This document shows positions 31,474-41,219 of a stretch of 57,210 nt of DNA, in pieces. The stretch comes from WRDS01 sp964492775 (GTDB taxonomy: Bacteria > Actinomycetota > Coriobacteriia > Anaerosomatales > PHET01): assembly GCA_964492775.1 (NCBI GenBank), contig CAZBLH010000010.1, positions 1-57,210 of the forward strand. The letters are read 5' to 3'. The notes below the pieces were generated by a model, which saw only the letters and a list, made by a program, of their open reading frames with translations, had not been told where the DNA came from and did not search any database. Position numbers and translations under genes: made by a program. Position 1 is the stretch's first letter, and every line of letters starts with the position of its first letter.

Positions 31474-33573
31474 ATGATGATCGCAATCCCAAGCAGCCGG
31501 CGTCCGCGTCTTCTGGCCAGGGTGATAGCCGCCCAGGCTGTTGTTCTGGCGACGGCAGCGAGCCTCCTGGCACCCGCGCCTGCGACCGCAGTAGACACCT
31601 CCGGGCGCACCAACGCCGAGGTCCGTACCGAATGGCAGAGACTCAAACCCACGTACACCGGCGCCCCGTTTTCGGTAGCGCCCAAGGTCACAGCCCCTCA
31701 CGCACCGGGCACGCTCAGCGCGGCGTACGCTGCCGACGCGCTCGGCACCATCAACTTCGCCCGCTATCTTGTCGGCCTGCCCGCCGACGTCAAGATCGAC
31801 GCGGCGCTCGCCGAGACCTCGCAGTACGGAGCAGTGCTGCTCGCGTCTGTCGGGCGCACCGGCTTCTCTCACACTCCCGCGCAGCCATCTGGTATGGCAA
31901 GCACGTTCTTCGAGCGCGGCTACACGTCGACCAGCAAGTCGAACATCGGTTGGCACTCCAGCACCACGTTCACCGCCACCGAGTTCCAGAGGCTCTGCCT
32001 TGCCGACAGCGACACCAGCAACGTGTCGAGGGTCGGACACCGCAGGTGGCTGCTCAACCCGCAGATGGCCAAGACCGGCATCGGGTATGCGCAGGGCGCT
32101 GGCAGCGGTAATAGCAGTACCGGCGGGTACTTCACGACCTACGCATTCGACGCGTCGCGCTCGACGGCGGCGGCCTACGATTACGTCGCATGGCCGTCCG
32201 CAGGCCCGTTCCCGGTCGAGTTCATGCCGAGCGATCTCGCCTGGTCGATCACGCTCAACCCCGCGAAGTACTCTTGGGCGCAGACCGGCCACACCGTGAG
32301 CATCACGCGTGTGGCCGACGGGAAGCGATGGACGCTGAACGCAGCCGACACGACCGACGCGGGGGAGAAGTTCAAGGCCGAGTACTTCTCGGCGGACTTC
32401 GGTGGCTTTGGGGTTGCGAATGCCTTCATCTTCCGGCCGGACCCCTCGATACGCTACGCGGAGGGTGACGAGTTCGAGGTCACGCTCTCGGGTGGCGTGT
32501 ACGAGAAGGCGACCGGGAAGCCGGCGTCGGTCAGCTACCGGACGCGCGTGATGTCGCTTTCGGGCACTGGCGAGCCTGCCTCGCCGAAGGGCCCTGCGCC
32601 CGTTCGCGTCTCAGGCAACGACCGCTTCTCGACGGCGGCAGCGATCGCGCGGCGCGCATTCCCGCAGTGGGCGGGGGTCACCGACGTGGTCCTCGCATCC
32701 GGCGATGATCGCTCGGCATGCGATCCCTTGGCTGCGTCGGGCCTGTGCTGGGCCTACGACGCTCCGATGCTGCTCACGTCTGCGCGGAAGACTCCGCAGG
32801 CCACGCTTGATGCGATCGGCGAGATTGTCTCCAGGAACGGCAGGGTCACGCTGCGCGTGGTCGGTGGCGTCGGGGCGGTTCCGGAGGCCCGTATCGCCGA
32901 GATCAAGGCGCGTGTGGGAGCCGCGAACGTCACCGTCGACCGAGTCGTCAGCACGGGCGACCGTTACGACCTCAGCGCAGCGATCGCGCGGCGAATGAAG
33001 CAGGTGGCCGATGCCGACCCGGCGGACGACAAGGTTGCGCCCACCGCGGTGCTTTTTGCCAACGGCGCCGAGAACGCGCGCTTCTTCGATGCCCTGGCGC
33101 TCTCGCCGGTCTCGGCCGCGCGCGGGATTCCGATCCTGCTGGTGCGGGCGGAGGTTGTCCCCCAAGCCACACACGCTGCCATCGCGGACCTCGGAAATCC
33201 CGGAACTCGCATCGTGGCGGGTGGCACCGTTGCGGTCTCGGAGAGAGTCCGGTCATCTCTAGGTGCCGAGCGGTGGGCGGGCTCGAACCGCTACGAGACC
33301 GCGCGCGCGGTGGCGCAGGGCTCGATGTCGCGCGGCTGGCTCGGCGGGCAGGCAGTGGGTGTCGCTGCAGGGCTGCCCGATGCGCTCACCGGTGGCTCCT
33401 TCATCGGTCGCGACGGAGGTGTGCTGCTGCTCACCGCGCCCTCGGCTCTCGTCCCGCCGACGCGATCGTGGCTTGCGGCGAACGCCGAGTCGCTCGAAGG
33501 TGCGTATGTCTTTGGCGGCACCGCTGCTGTGTGCGACAGCGCGCTCGGCGAAATGCGCGCTGCGCTGCGCTAG
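31474..33573 (+). CDS. Secreted CAP-domain protein with CWB2 cell-wall-binding repeats
   Basis: This is a 699-residue secreted protein. It has a signal peptide (about residues 1-39), a CAP/SCP-like region (about 85-215) containing FARYLVGL...GFSHTPAQPSGMA and SRVGHRRWLLNP, a beta-rich middle, and a C-terminal region (about 375-699) of three cell-wall-binding repeat 2 units (RVSGNDRFSTAAAIA, VDRVVSTGDRYDLSAAIARR, RWAGSNRYETARAVAQ). The CWB2 triad anchors proteins noncovalently to anionic wall polymers. CAP domains are found in many secreted proteins, often without known activity. The ATG at 31474 is the better of two close starts; the GTG at 31465 overlaps its ribosome-binding site. Confidence 0.88.
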   Translation: MMIAIPSSRRPRLLARVIAAQAVVLATAASLLAPAPATAVDTSGRTNAEVRTEWQRLKPTYTGAPFSVAPKVTAPHAPGTLSAAYAADALGTINFARYLVGLPADVKIDAALAETSQYGAVLLASVGRTGFSHTPAQPSGMASTFFERGYTSTSKSNIGWHSSTTFTATEFQRLCLADSDTSNVSRVGHRRWLLNPQMAKTGIGYAQGAGSGNSSTGGYFTTYAFDASRSTAAAYDYVAWPSAGPFPVEFMPSDLAWSITLNPAKYSWAQTGHTVSITRVADGKRWTLNAADTTDAGEKFKAEYFSADFGGFGVANAFIFRPDPSIRYAEGDEFEVTLSGGVYEKATGKPASVSYRTRVMSLSGTGEPASPKGPAPVRVSGNDRFSTAAAIARRAFPQWAGVTDVVLASGDDRSACDPLAASGLCWAYDAPMLLTSARKTPQATLDAIGEIVSRNGRVTLRVVGGVGAVPEARIAEIKARVGAANVTVDRVVSTGDRYDLSAAIARRMKQVADADPADDKVAPTAVLFANGAENARFFDALALSPVSAARGIPILLVRAEVVPQATHAAIADLGNPGTRIVAGGTVAVSERVRSSLGAERWAGSNRYETARAVAQGSMSRGWLGGQAVGVAAGLPDALTGGSFIGRDGGVLLLTAPSALVPPTRSWLAANAESLEGAYVFGGTAAVCDSALGEMRAALR

Positions 33574-33601
33574 GGGTCTTCCGGAAGTCGCAGTCTGCGG
33601 C

Positions 33602-34450
33602 TCAGTCGGAGCTGCGCTCGGCGACCTCGCGCTCCAGGAGCGCCATCAGCTCGCGCGTCACCGGTCCCGGGCGGCCGTCGCCAACAGGGCTGCCCGACAG
33701 CGCGACCACCGGCACGATCCAGCGAGTCGTCGACGTCAGGAAAGCCTCGTCGGCGGAGAGCGCCTCGGAAAGCGTGATCTCGCCGCGGACGACGGGGATG
33801 CCGCGTTTCTCGGCGACCGAGAGAGCGAGCGTGCCGACGGTGCCGGGCAGGACTCCGCCTGCGGGCGCATGGATCGCGCCGTCGCGGACGATGTAGAAGC
33901 TTGCCGAGGCGACCTCGCTGATGATGCCGCCGGAGTGGTACAGCAGGTCAGTCTCCCCGTCGCCGCGTGCCGCGGGGAGGTGCCGGAGCATCGTGAGGTA
34001 CCCGGTCGTCTTTGCCGTGGGCAACTCGCGCTCGTGCTCGACGAGGCGCAGCCGTGTACCGTTCTCGTAGGCGCTGGCCGGCGGCTCATGCAGCTCGTGC
34101 GTCATCACGAGGAAGGTCGGGGTCTCCGGGTCGAAGCTCATGCCGTCGGTGGAGACTCCGCCGGTGAGTACTATGCGCACCGTCGCCTCGTCATGCCCGT
34201 TGAGCTCGAGCAGCTCCGCTACGATGCCGGCGATCTCGTCATCGCTTGCGGGCACGCGGAGCCCGAGTTCGGCTGCCGAGGCGCGCAGGCGTGCGGCGTG
34301 CTCGGCGAATAGGAACGGCTTGCCGCTCACGGTGCGGAGCAGGTCGAAGACGGCGTACCCGCGCAGCAGCCCGATGTCGAGCGGCGAGACTGCGGCCTCG
34401 CCGAGCGGGACGATGCGGTCGTTGAGGTACACGTACGGCCTCTGTTGCAT
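33602..34450 (-). CDS. Class IV aminotransferase (BCAT/DAAT/ADCL family)
   Basis: This is a PLP enzyme of about 282 residues. The start reads YVYLNDRIVPLGEAAVSPLDIGLLRGYAVFD, typical of fold type IV. The PLP lysine lies in TAKTTGYLTML, and the phosphate-binding threonine-rich loop is in TSTTRWIVPVV. Members include branched-chain and D-amino acid aminotransferases and 4-amino-4-deoxychorismate lyase (PabC); I cannot separate these by eye. Two starts are possible: the ATG at 34450 (used) and the ATG at 34465, both with weak ribosome-binding sites. It lies downstream of the ABC exporter genes and may be read-through or separately expressed. Confidence 0.85.
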   Translation of the reverse strand: MQQRPYVYLNDRIVPLGEAAVSPLDIGLLRGYAVFDLLRTVSGKPFLFAEHAARLRASAAELGLRVPASDDEIAGIVAELLELNGHDEATVRIVLTGGVSTDGMSFDPETPTFLVMTHELHEPPASAYENGTRLRLVEHERELPTAKTTGYLTMLRHLPAARGDGETDLLYHSGGIISEVASASFYIVRDGAIHAPAGGVLPGTVGTLALSVAEKRGIPVVRGEITLSEALSADEAFLTSTTRWIVPVVALSGSPVGDGRPGPVTRELMALLEREVAERSSD

Positions 34451-34470
34451 GCGGTTTCCGATCATGTTAC

Positions 34471-34486
34471 GTGGCCTGCCGGCCAC
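34471..34486 (-). terminator. Small hairpin between the ABC exporter and the aminotransferase
   Basis: GTGGCC-TGCC-GGCCAC forms a 6-bp stem 18 nt beyond the ABC gene stop. It lacks a T-tract and is a weak terminator at best. Confidence 0.3.
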
Positions 34487-34504
34487 TTGATTGCAGCTCA
34501 AGCG

Positions 34505-36502
34505 TCAGCTTGCCTCGGCGAACGCCTCGACGAACTGGCTGTTGTAGAGATCGTAGTAGAACCCGCGCGCTTCGAGCAGCTCGGTGTGCGTCCCCTGCTC
34601 GATGATGCGCCCGTGGTTCATCACGATGATCGTATCGGCGTGCCTGATGGTCGACAGCCGGTGCGCGATCACGAACGCAGTGCGGCCGCGCATGAGCTCG
34701 GTCATCGCCTGCTGGATGAGCACCTCGGTGCGCGTGTCGACCGAGCTGGTCGCCTCGTCGAGGATCAGGATGCTGGGGTCGGCGAGAAACGCCCGCGCGA
34801 TCGTCAGGAGCTGGCGCTCACCCACGGAGATGTTGGCGGCCTCGTCGGTCAGCACCGTATCGTAGCCGTCGGGCAGGGTGCGGACGAAGTGATCGACGCG
34901 CGCGGCTGCGGCGGCCGCGCAGATGTCGTCGCTCGTGGCGCCGTCGCGGCCGTATGCGATGTTCTCGCGGATCGTTCCGCCGAAGAGCCAGGTGTCCTGC
35001 AGTACCATGCCGAACGTGCGGCGCAGATCGTCGCGGGTCATGTCACGGATGTCGACCCCGTCGACGCTGATCGAGCCCGAGTCGATCTCGTAAAAGCGCA
35101 TCAGCAGGTTCACGAGCGTGGTCTTGCCTGCGCCCGTGGGGCCGACGATGGCAACCGTCGATCCCGGCTCGGCGACCAGCGAGAGGTCCTCGATGAGCGG
35201 GGTGTCCGGGTCGTAGCGGAAGGAGACGCGGTCGAAAACGACGCGTCCGGCCACATCTTCGAGGCGGACCGGCTCGGCGGCATCGGGCGTCTCCTCGGTG
35301 GCGTCTAGCAGCTCGAAGACCCGCTCGGCGGAGGCGACCGTGGATTGCAGGACGTTGGCTATGGACGCGGTCTGCATGATCGGCTGCTGGAACTGGCGCG
35401 AGTACTGGATGAACGCCTGCACGTCGCCGAGCGAAAGCTGGCCGCTCGCGACCCTCACGCCACCGACAACCGCGATCACGACGTAGTTCAGGTTGTTGAT
35501 GAAGTGCACCGAGGGCTGGATAAGCCCGGACATGACCTGCGCGCGGAAGCTCGACTGGTACAGGTCCTCGTTGTGCTTGTCGAACGTCTCGATGGCGTCC
35601 TGCTGCCTGCCGAACACCTTCACAATCGCGTGACCGCTGTGCATCTCCTCGACGTGGCTGTTCAGCAACCCGGTCCGTTCCCACTGAGCGGCGAACTGCT
35701 TCTGCGAGCGCTTCGCGATCGCGGCGGTCACGAGCATGGAGAGCGGAATCGTCATGAGCGCGATCACAGCTAGAAGCGGGCTGATCACGAACATCATGAT
35801 GAGCACACCAATGATGGTGAATAGCGCCGTGAGTATCTGGGTGAGGCTCTGTTGCAGGGTCTGTGCGATGTTGTCGATGTCGTTCGTGACCCGGGAGAGG
35901 ATGTCTCCGCGAGGGTTGTCATCGAAGTACTTGAGGGGAAGCCGAGCAAGCTTCTCATCGACCTGGCGCCTCAGCTGGTAGACGACGCTCTGCGCGACGC
36001 CAGCCATCAGGTAGTTCTGGGCCCAGCCGAGCAACATGCTCATCAGGTACACGGACGTCGCCATCAGCAGGATCCGGCGGAGCGCTGCGAAGTCCACTCC
36101 TTCACCAGGCCTGATGTCCATCGAAGCGAGCATGTCGGCTTGCTCGTCTTCGCCGGCTGCACGCAGCTGCTCGATGACCTGTTCCTTGCTTACGTCAGCG
36201 GGGAGCTGCTTGCTGATGATCCCCCGGAAGACCTCGTTGGTTCCCTGACCAAGCAGCCGTGGCCCGAAGACGTTGAAGGCAACGCTCGCTATCGACATCA
36301 CGAAGACGAGCAGGATGATGCCGAGCTGGGGACGCAGGTGGCCGACGAGCCGCTTGAGCGAGCGGCCGAAATCCTTGGACTTCGGCGTAGGCACGCCGAC
36401 GCCAGGATGGCCGGGCCCGCCGCGCATCGCTCCGCGCCTGCTGGAGTCGCTCGAAGGCGAATGGTCGCCACTGGGGTTGCCGCGCATGGGACCGTTGCTC
36501 AC
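34505..36502 (-). CDS. Heterodimeric ABC exporter, subunit with canonical catalytic site
   Basis: This is a 665-residue half-transporter with a membrane domain of six segments (residues about 35-370) and an ATPase domain at the C-terminus. Walker A is GPTGAGKTT, Walker B is LILDEATSSVD with the catalytic Glu, the H-loop is AHRLST, and the signature is the unusual ISVGERQ. An N-terminal low-complexity extension (about 35 residues) precedes the first segment. It overlaps the upstream subunit gene by 4 nt (GTGA), so the two are co-translated. Such heterodimers (BmrCD, TM287/288) export drugs or lipids. Confidence 0.93.
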   Translation of the reverse strand: MSNGPMRGNPSGDHSPSSDSSRRGAMRGGPGHPGVGVPTPKSKDFGRSLKRLVGHLRPQLGIILLVFVMSIASVAFNVFGPRLLGQGTNEVFRGIISKQLPADVSKEQVIEQLRAAGEDEQADMLASMDIRPGEGVDFAALRRILLMATSVYLMSMLLGWAQNYLMAGVAQSVVYQLRRQVDEKLARLPLKYFDDNPRGDILSRVTNDIDNIAQTLQQSLTQILTALFTIIGVLIMMFVISPLLAVIALMTIPLSMLVTAAIAKRSQKQFAAQWERTGLLNSHVEEMHSGHAIVKVFGRQQDAIETFDKHNEDLYQSSFRAQVMSGLIQPSVHFINNLNYVVIAVVGGVRVASGQLSLGDVQAFIQYSRQFQQPIMQTASIANVLQSTVASAERVFELLDATEETPDAAEPVRLEDVAGRVVFDRVSFRYDPDTPLIEDLSLVAEPGSTVAIVGPTGAGKTTLVNLLMRFYEIDSGSISVDGVDIRDMTRDDLRRTFGMVLQDTWLFGGTIRENIAYGRDGATSDDICAAAAAARVDHFVRTLPDGYDTVLTDEAANISVGERQLLTIARAFLADPSILILDEATSSVDTRTEVLIQQAMTELMRGRTAFVIAHRLSTIRHADTIIVMNHGRIIEQGTHTELLEARGFYYDLYNSQFVEAFAEAS

Positions 36503-38229
36503 GCTACCTCCTCATGCGAAAGCTGCGAGTAGACGATCTCGCGGTACGTCTCGTTGTCCTGCATCAGCTCGTCGTGCGTGCCGATCCCGACCACCCGGCC
36601 GCCGTCCATCACGACGATTCGGTCGGCGTCCATGATCGTGGAGACGCGCTGGGCGACGATGATTACCGTCGAGTTCGCCGTCTCCTTCTTCAGCGCGGCG
36701 CGCAGCCGCGCGTCGGTCCGGAAGTCGAGAGCCGAGAAGGAATCGTCGAAAACGTAGACCTCGGGGCGCCTTACTAGCGCGCGAGCGATTGCGAGACGCT
36801 GGCGCTGTCCGCCGGATACGTTCGTGCCGCCCTGGGTTATCGGTGCATCAAGCTGACCGGGCATCTCGCGGACGAAGTCCGCTCCCTGGGCTACCTCGAG
36901 GGCGTGCCAGAGCTCTTCGTCGGTCGCGTCTTCCTTCCCGTACCTCAGGTTCGAAGCGACAGTTCCGGTGAACAGGAACGAGCGCTGAGGGATGAACCCG
37001 ATCTTGGACCAGAGTTCCTGCCGGTCCATCTCCCGGACGTCAACCTCGTCCACCAGCAGCGCCCCGCCGGTGACGTCGTAGAAGCGCGGAATGAGGTTGA
37101 TGAGCGTGGACTTGCCGCTCCCAGTACTGCCGACGATGGCGGTCGTCTCTCCGGGTCTCGCAGAGAAGGACACGCCGCTCAAGACGGGGTCCTCGGCACC
37201 TGGGTAGCGGAACTCCACGTCACGGAAGTCAATCATGCCCGACGCGCCGGTCTCGGCTGCAGGAGCCTTCGGGTCCAACACCGACGGCTCGGTGTCGAGG
37301 ACCTCGAGGATGCGCTTGGAGGAGGCCATGGCGCGCGGAATGAGGATGAACATGATCACGGCCATCATCACGGACAGCAGCACCTGCGCCGCGTAGGCGA
37401 TGAAGGCTGTGAGATTGCCGATGGGCATCTCGCCGGCGTCGACACGGAAGGCGCCGAACCAGACAACCGCGACGGTTGAGAGCTGGAATACGCCCATCAG
37501 CACCGGCATCATCATAGCGAACATTCGTGTCACGCTGAGCTGTGTCTGCATGAGAGCGACGTTTGCCTCGTCGAAGCGGCGCTCCTCGTACTCGCTGCGC
37601 ACGAAGGCGCGGATGACGCGGATGCCGGAAAGCTTCTCCCGCATCACCCGGTTCACCTGGTCGAGGCGGTCCTGCATCGAGGTGAACAGCGGCAGCGCGG
37701 TGCGGAGCATGAGACCGATGATCACGGCCATCATCGGAAGGACCACCGCGAAGATCACCGACAGTGGGGGGTCCTGGCGGACGGCCATGATGACGCCGCC
37801 GACCATGGTGATTGGCGCGGAGATGATGACGTTCAACATCATGACGACGACCATCTGCAGCTGCTGGACATCGTTGGTGTTGCGGGTTATCAGCGATGCC
37901 GCGCCGAAGCTGTCCACCTCGGTCTGCGCGAACGACTCGACTCGCCTGAAGACGGCGCCGCGCAGGTCGCGGCCGAACCCCATCGCGGTCTTGGACCCGA
38001 AGTAGATCGAGATGACGGATCCGAGCCCGAGTGCCAGCGTGACCAGGATCATGATGCCGCCGGTGCGCCAGATGTAGGGGATGTCGTTCTTGGCCACGCC
38101 GTTGTTGATGATTTCAGCGTTCAGTGTCGGCAGGTACAGGTTGCCGAGGGCCTGGAGTAGCAACAACACGATCACGAGCACGAGTTGTCCCGCGTAGGGG
38201 CGCATGTACATCTTGAACAGTCGGATCAC
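36499..38229 (-). CDS. Heterodimeric ABC exporter, subunit with degenerate catalytic site
   Basis: This is a 576-residue half-transporter with six membrane segments and a C-terminal ATPase domain. The signature LSGGQ-type NVSGGQRQRLAIARAL is canonical. Walker B, however, ends VFDDSFSALD, with Asp in place of the catalytic Glu, and the H-loop reads AQRVST, with Gln for His. Together with its partner this gives one active and one degenerate ATP site, as in BmrC/D-like pairs. The GTG at 38229 has GGAG eight bases upstream and matches the family start (MIRLFKMYMRPY). A longer start 42 codons upstream would run into the divergent promoter region. Confidence 0.92.
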   Translation of the reverse strand: MIRLFKMYMRPYAGQLVLVIVLLLLQALGNLYLPTLNAEIINNGVAKNDIPYIWRTGGIMILVTLALGLGSVISIYFGSKTAMGFGRDLRGAVFRRVESFAQTEVDSFGAASLITRNTNDVQQLQMVVVMMLNVIISAPITMVGGVIMAVRQDPPLSVIFAVVLPMMAVIIGLMLRTALPLFTSMQDRLDQVNRVMREKLSGIRVIRAFVRSEYEERRFDEANVALMQTQLSVTRMFAMMMPVLMGVFQLSTVAVVWFGAFRVDAGEMPIGNLTAFIAYAAQVLLSVMMAVIMFILIPRAMASSKRILEVLDTEPSVLDPKAPAAETGASGMIDFRDVEFRYPGAEDPVLSGVSFSARPGETTAIVGSTGSGKSTLINLIPRFYDVTGGALLVDEVDVREMDRQELWSKIGFIPQRSFLFTGTVASNLRYGKEDATDEELWHALEVAQGADFVREMPGQLDAPITQGGTNVSGGQRQRLAIARALVRRPEVYVFDDSFSALDFRTDARLRAALKKETANSTVIIVAQRVSTIMDADRIVVMDGGRVVGIGTHDELMQDNETYREIVYSQLSHEEVA

Positions 38230-38341
38230 GAGTTCATCTCCGAAGTTGCGAATGGGGTAGTGGCAAACAAGTAATCTTATGACGACCACTTCGGCCGAGC
38301 AAGCACACGGCGACCGAGGTGGATTGAGCGAGAGCGCACGC

Positions 38342-38374
38342 CAGACCGCCGACACCTCCGGTCTGCGATAATGT
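38342..38374 (+). promoter_or_regulatory. Possible promoter and operator of the CDF transporter
   Basis: An inverted repeat CAGACCG-N10-CGGTCTG (38342-38348, 38359-38365) is followed by TAATGT (38369-38374), a possible -10 element about 40 nt before the GTG. No -35 consensus is visible. The repeat may be a regulator site or an incidental hairpin. Confidence 0.35.
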
Positions 38375-38412
38375 GCGCTTGGGCGTCGGGTCCATTACGA
38401 GAGGAGCACCGA

Positions 38413-39360
38413 GTGGCAGGCGGGCAAGGCGAGTCAAAGATTGCGGTAGTGGCGGCAGTCGCTGCGAACTTCATCATCGCCGTGATCAAGTTCGTCGCGG
38501 GCTCGTTGACGGGCAGCTCGGCGATGCTCGCCGAGGGCATCCACTCCCTTGTAGATACGGGCAACGGCGCCCTCGTGCTGATCGGCATGAAGCGCTCCAC
38601 GGTCCCGCCCGATGCCGAGCACCCCTACGGTCACGGCAAGTCGCTGTACTTCTGGACGCTCATCGTCGCCATCTCGATCTTCGGCATCGGTGGCGGCATG
38701 TCTTTGTACGAGGGCGTCTCGCATCTGCGGCACAGTGCGGGTCCCATCCAGGACCCCACGGTCAACTACATCGTGCTGGCGATCTCCCTCGTTGTCGAAG
38801 GCTCCTCGTTCATCGTCGCGTTCAAGACGTTCAACCGCGTCCGGGGCAAGCGTGGCGTGCGCGAGTTCATCCGCTCCTCCAAAGACCCGAGCCTGTTCAC
38901 GATCGTGTTCGAGGACTCCGCCGCGATGCTGGGCCTGGTGATCGCGTTTCTCGGTGTGTTCCTCGGTCACATGTTCCAGAACCCGGTCTTCGATGCGGTC
39001 GCCTCGATACTGATCGGTCTCGTGCTGATGGCGGTTGCTTTCTCGCTCGCCCGCGAGTCGAAGGACCTGCTGATCGGCGAGGGCGTGGAGCCGGAGACGC
39101 TCATCCAGATTCGCGAGGCCGTGCTTGCAGACCCGCAGGTGGCGGGGCTCGGCGAGGTCAAGAGCGTCTACTTCGGACCGCATGAGCTGCTGGTCACGCT
39201 GGATGCCGCGTTTGAGCAGGGTATCTCGGCGGACGAGCTGTATGCGGCGATCGTGCGGGTCGAAGACGCGGTCAAGAGCGTGGATGAGGCCGTCACCAAC
39301 GTCTACATCGAGGCCAAGCCGACCGGCAGCCAAGGCATGGTGGCACCCGCGTCCGCGTGA
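38413..39360 (+). CDS. Cation diffusion facilitator (CDF) family transporter
   Basis: This 315-residue metal-ion/proton antiporter has six membrane segments. Metal-site motifs are AEGIHSLVDTGN (His and Asp of segment 2), HPYGHGKSLYFW, and FEDSAAMLG (segment 5). The C-terminal cytoplasmic domain (about 210-305) resembles the dimerisation fold of CDF proteins. Likely substrates are Zn, Mn, Fe or Co; the exact one cannot be told. The GTG at 38413 has GAGGAG at good spacing and starts the conserved region. It is divergent from the ABC exporter operon. Confidence 0.9.
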   Translation: MAGGQGESKIAVVAAVAANFIIAVIKFVAGSLTGSSAMLAEGIHSLVDTGNGALVLIGMKRSTVPPDAEHPYGHGKSLYFWTLIVAISIFGIGGGMSLYEGVSHLRHSAGPIQDPTVNYIVLAISLVVEGSSFIVAFKTFNRVRGKRGVREFIRSSKDPSLFTIVFEDSAAMLGLVIAFLGVFLGHMFQNPVFDAVASILIGLVLMAVAFSLARESKDLLIGEGVEPETLIQIREAVLADPQVAGLGEVKSVYFGPHELLVTLDAAFEQGISADELYAAIVRVEDAVKSVDEAVTNVYIEAKPTGSQGMVAPASA

Positions 39361-39416
39361 CCGCGTCAGCGTAGCCGCATCCGCGCAAGACGCAGCACGC
39401 AGCTTATGGGTTGCGC

Positions 39417-41117
39417 TTACTCGCCCTCCGGCGGCTCGGCTGCATCCGATACCACGACCCGGTTGCGGCCGGTGTGCTTCGCCTCGTAGAGGGCGCTGTC
39501 CGTCTGTTGGATCAGCTCGCCGAGTCGCCATTTCGCACCCGGGGGCGCGGTCGCCACTCCGACGCTCACCGCGACCTCGATGTCACGACCTTGGAACCGC
39601 GCTCTGGTCCTGGAGATCATCTCGCGCAGTCGCTCGGCAACGCGGGCGGCATCCGATGACTCCATGCCGTCCAGAAGCAGCAAGAATTCGTCGCCACCGT
39701 ACCGGCATGCGACGTCGGACTGCCGGCAGTTGTTGCGGATCAGCCCGGCGACCGTTCCGAGCACCCGATCGCCGGTTAGATGTCCGAAGCTGTCATTGAC
39801 GTCCTTGAAGTGATCGATGTCGATCATCAGCAGGGAGACCGGTCGGTCCAACGTTTCGCCGATTCCCGTCTCTGCTGCGAGAAGCGCGAAGTACCCGCGG
39901 TTGTGCAGCCCGGTGAGCGGGTCGAGGGAGGCTTGAGCTTCGAGCGCTGTCTGGGCGAGCCTGCGCTCCTCGACCTCGTGCTCGAGTGCCAGGCTGCGGA
40001 GGCGGTGGAGCTCGGCATCCTTGCGCGCGCTCTTCATCTGGTGAGAGAGGTGCATGCTCGCCAGCCGCGACCTCGTGTCTTGGCCAGTGCGAGCCTCTTT
40101 GAGCTCGTGGAAGTGCTTGAAATGCTCCAGTGCCTCGGCGAAATCGCCCGTCTGCTCGTAGATCTCGGAAAGCAAGCGGTGGCAGGCGTAGACCTCGACC
40201 GACAGGCTCAGCCGCTCAGCCATGGCAAGCGCATCACCGATCCTGCGGCGTGCCTCGGGCCACCGCTCGCGCTTGGCGGCGATACGGCCGAGCAGTATCA
40301 GGGCCTTGACCTCGTTCGGCCCGCACTCGCACTCGCGAGCCAGCGCGAGCGCCTCATCGCCGAGGCTCTCCGCCTCGTCAAGCCGTCCGGCGCAGAGTCG
40401 CACATCGGCCGCGGTTTGGAGTACCGAGACAAGCAGCTGCTCGAGGTTGGCTTCCCGTGCGTACCGAATCGAGGCTTCGATCGAATCCCGCGCCCCACTG
40501 AGGTCGTCGGTCGCTATCTGGGCGCGGGCGAGGTGATTCAGCGCGAGCGCCTCACCGAGCTCGTTGCCGAGCTCGCGGTGTATCTCGAGCGCCCTGAGGT
40601 GGGTCTCAGTCGCCGCCGCCGGCTCGCCCAGCGCCTGCTGGACTCGCCCGATGGCGTCGAGCAGGTACCCCTGCAACCGCGGGTCGCCGGCCTGCTCGGC
40701 GATCTCAAGGCCCTGGAGCAGTTGCTTGAGTCCCTCAGCGTGGTCTCCTTTGCAGAAGTTGCTCCACCCGATGATTGCGTGTGCGTCGGCGAGGATGTGG
40801 CACGGCTCGTCATCGCTCAGCAGTTGGATGACCTGCGCGGCCTTGGCCATAGCCTCGGACCAGTTCCCAGAGATGCAACGGTGGTAGGCGAGGTTGGCCA
40901 AGGCAGCGGCCAAGCCGCGTTCGTACGGGGCGCCGTCGGCTGTGGGCTTGCTTGCGAGGCGCAGGGCCTCCTCGCTCAAGCTCAGGAGCCGCGCGTGGTC
41001 CACGCGCCGACACTCCAAGGCTTGCGCGTTGAGTTCATCGATACGGCGCCAGACAGCCTCGCACGTGGCTTCGTCCCCGCCGGCTTGACTCTCCGCGCGT
41101 TCGTCGACTTCGGCCAT
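39417..41117 (-). CDS. TPR-containing diguanylate cyclase (GGDEF)
   Basis: This 566-residue cytoplasmic protein has N-terminal tetratricopeptide-like repeats (about residues 30-345), then a coiled-coil-like charged helix (about 350-395) and a C-terminal GGDEF domain (about 400-560). The active site is YGGDEF, with the inhibitory I-site RQSD five residues before it and the DPLTGLHNRGYF start. It should make cyclic di-GMP, with the TPR domain sensing a partner protein. There is no membrane segment, no EAL domain and no response-regulator receiver domain. The ATG is in a clear position, but the ribosome-binding site is not strong. Confidence 0.93.
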   Translation of the reverse strand: MAEVDERAESQAGGDEATCEAVWRRIDELNAQALECRRVDHARLLSLSEEALRLASKPTADGAPYERGLAAALANLAYHRCISGNWSEAMAKAAQVIQLLSDDEPCHILADAHAIIGWSNFCKGDHAEGLKQLLQGLEIAEQAGDPRLQGYLLDAIGRVQQALGEPAAATETHLRALEIHRELGNELGEALALNHLARAQIATDDLSGARDSIEASIRYAREANLEQLLVSVLQTAADVRLCAGRLDEAESLGDEALALARECECGPNEVKALILLGRIAAKRERWPEARRRIGDALAMAERLSLSVEVYACHRLLSEIYEQTGDFAEALEHFKHFHELKEARTGQDTRSRLASMHLSHQMKSARKDAELHRLRSLALEHEVEERRLAQTALEAQASLDPLTGLHNRGYFALLAAETGIGETLDRPVSLLMIDIDHFKDVNDSFGHLTGDRVLGTVAGLIRNNCRQSDVACRYGGDEFLLLLDGMESSDAARVAERLREMISRTRARFQGRDIEVAVSVGVATAPPGAKWRLGELIQQTDSALYEAKHTGRNRVVVSDAAEPPEGE

Positions 41118-41219
41118 CTGAAGATCCGTCCCTCCGAAGGCTGCCGGCTCAGCTTGAGGAATCTTAAGCTACAGCTCAACGATACTCCAATGGTGGCCTT
41201 ATGGCATGAGCGGAAACGG

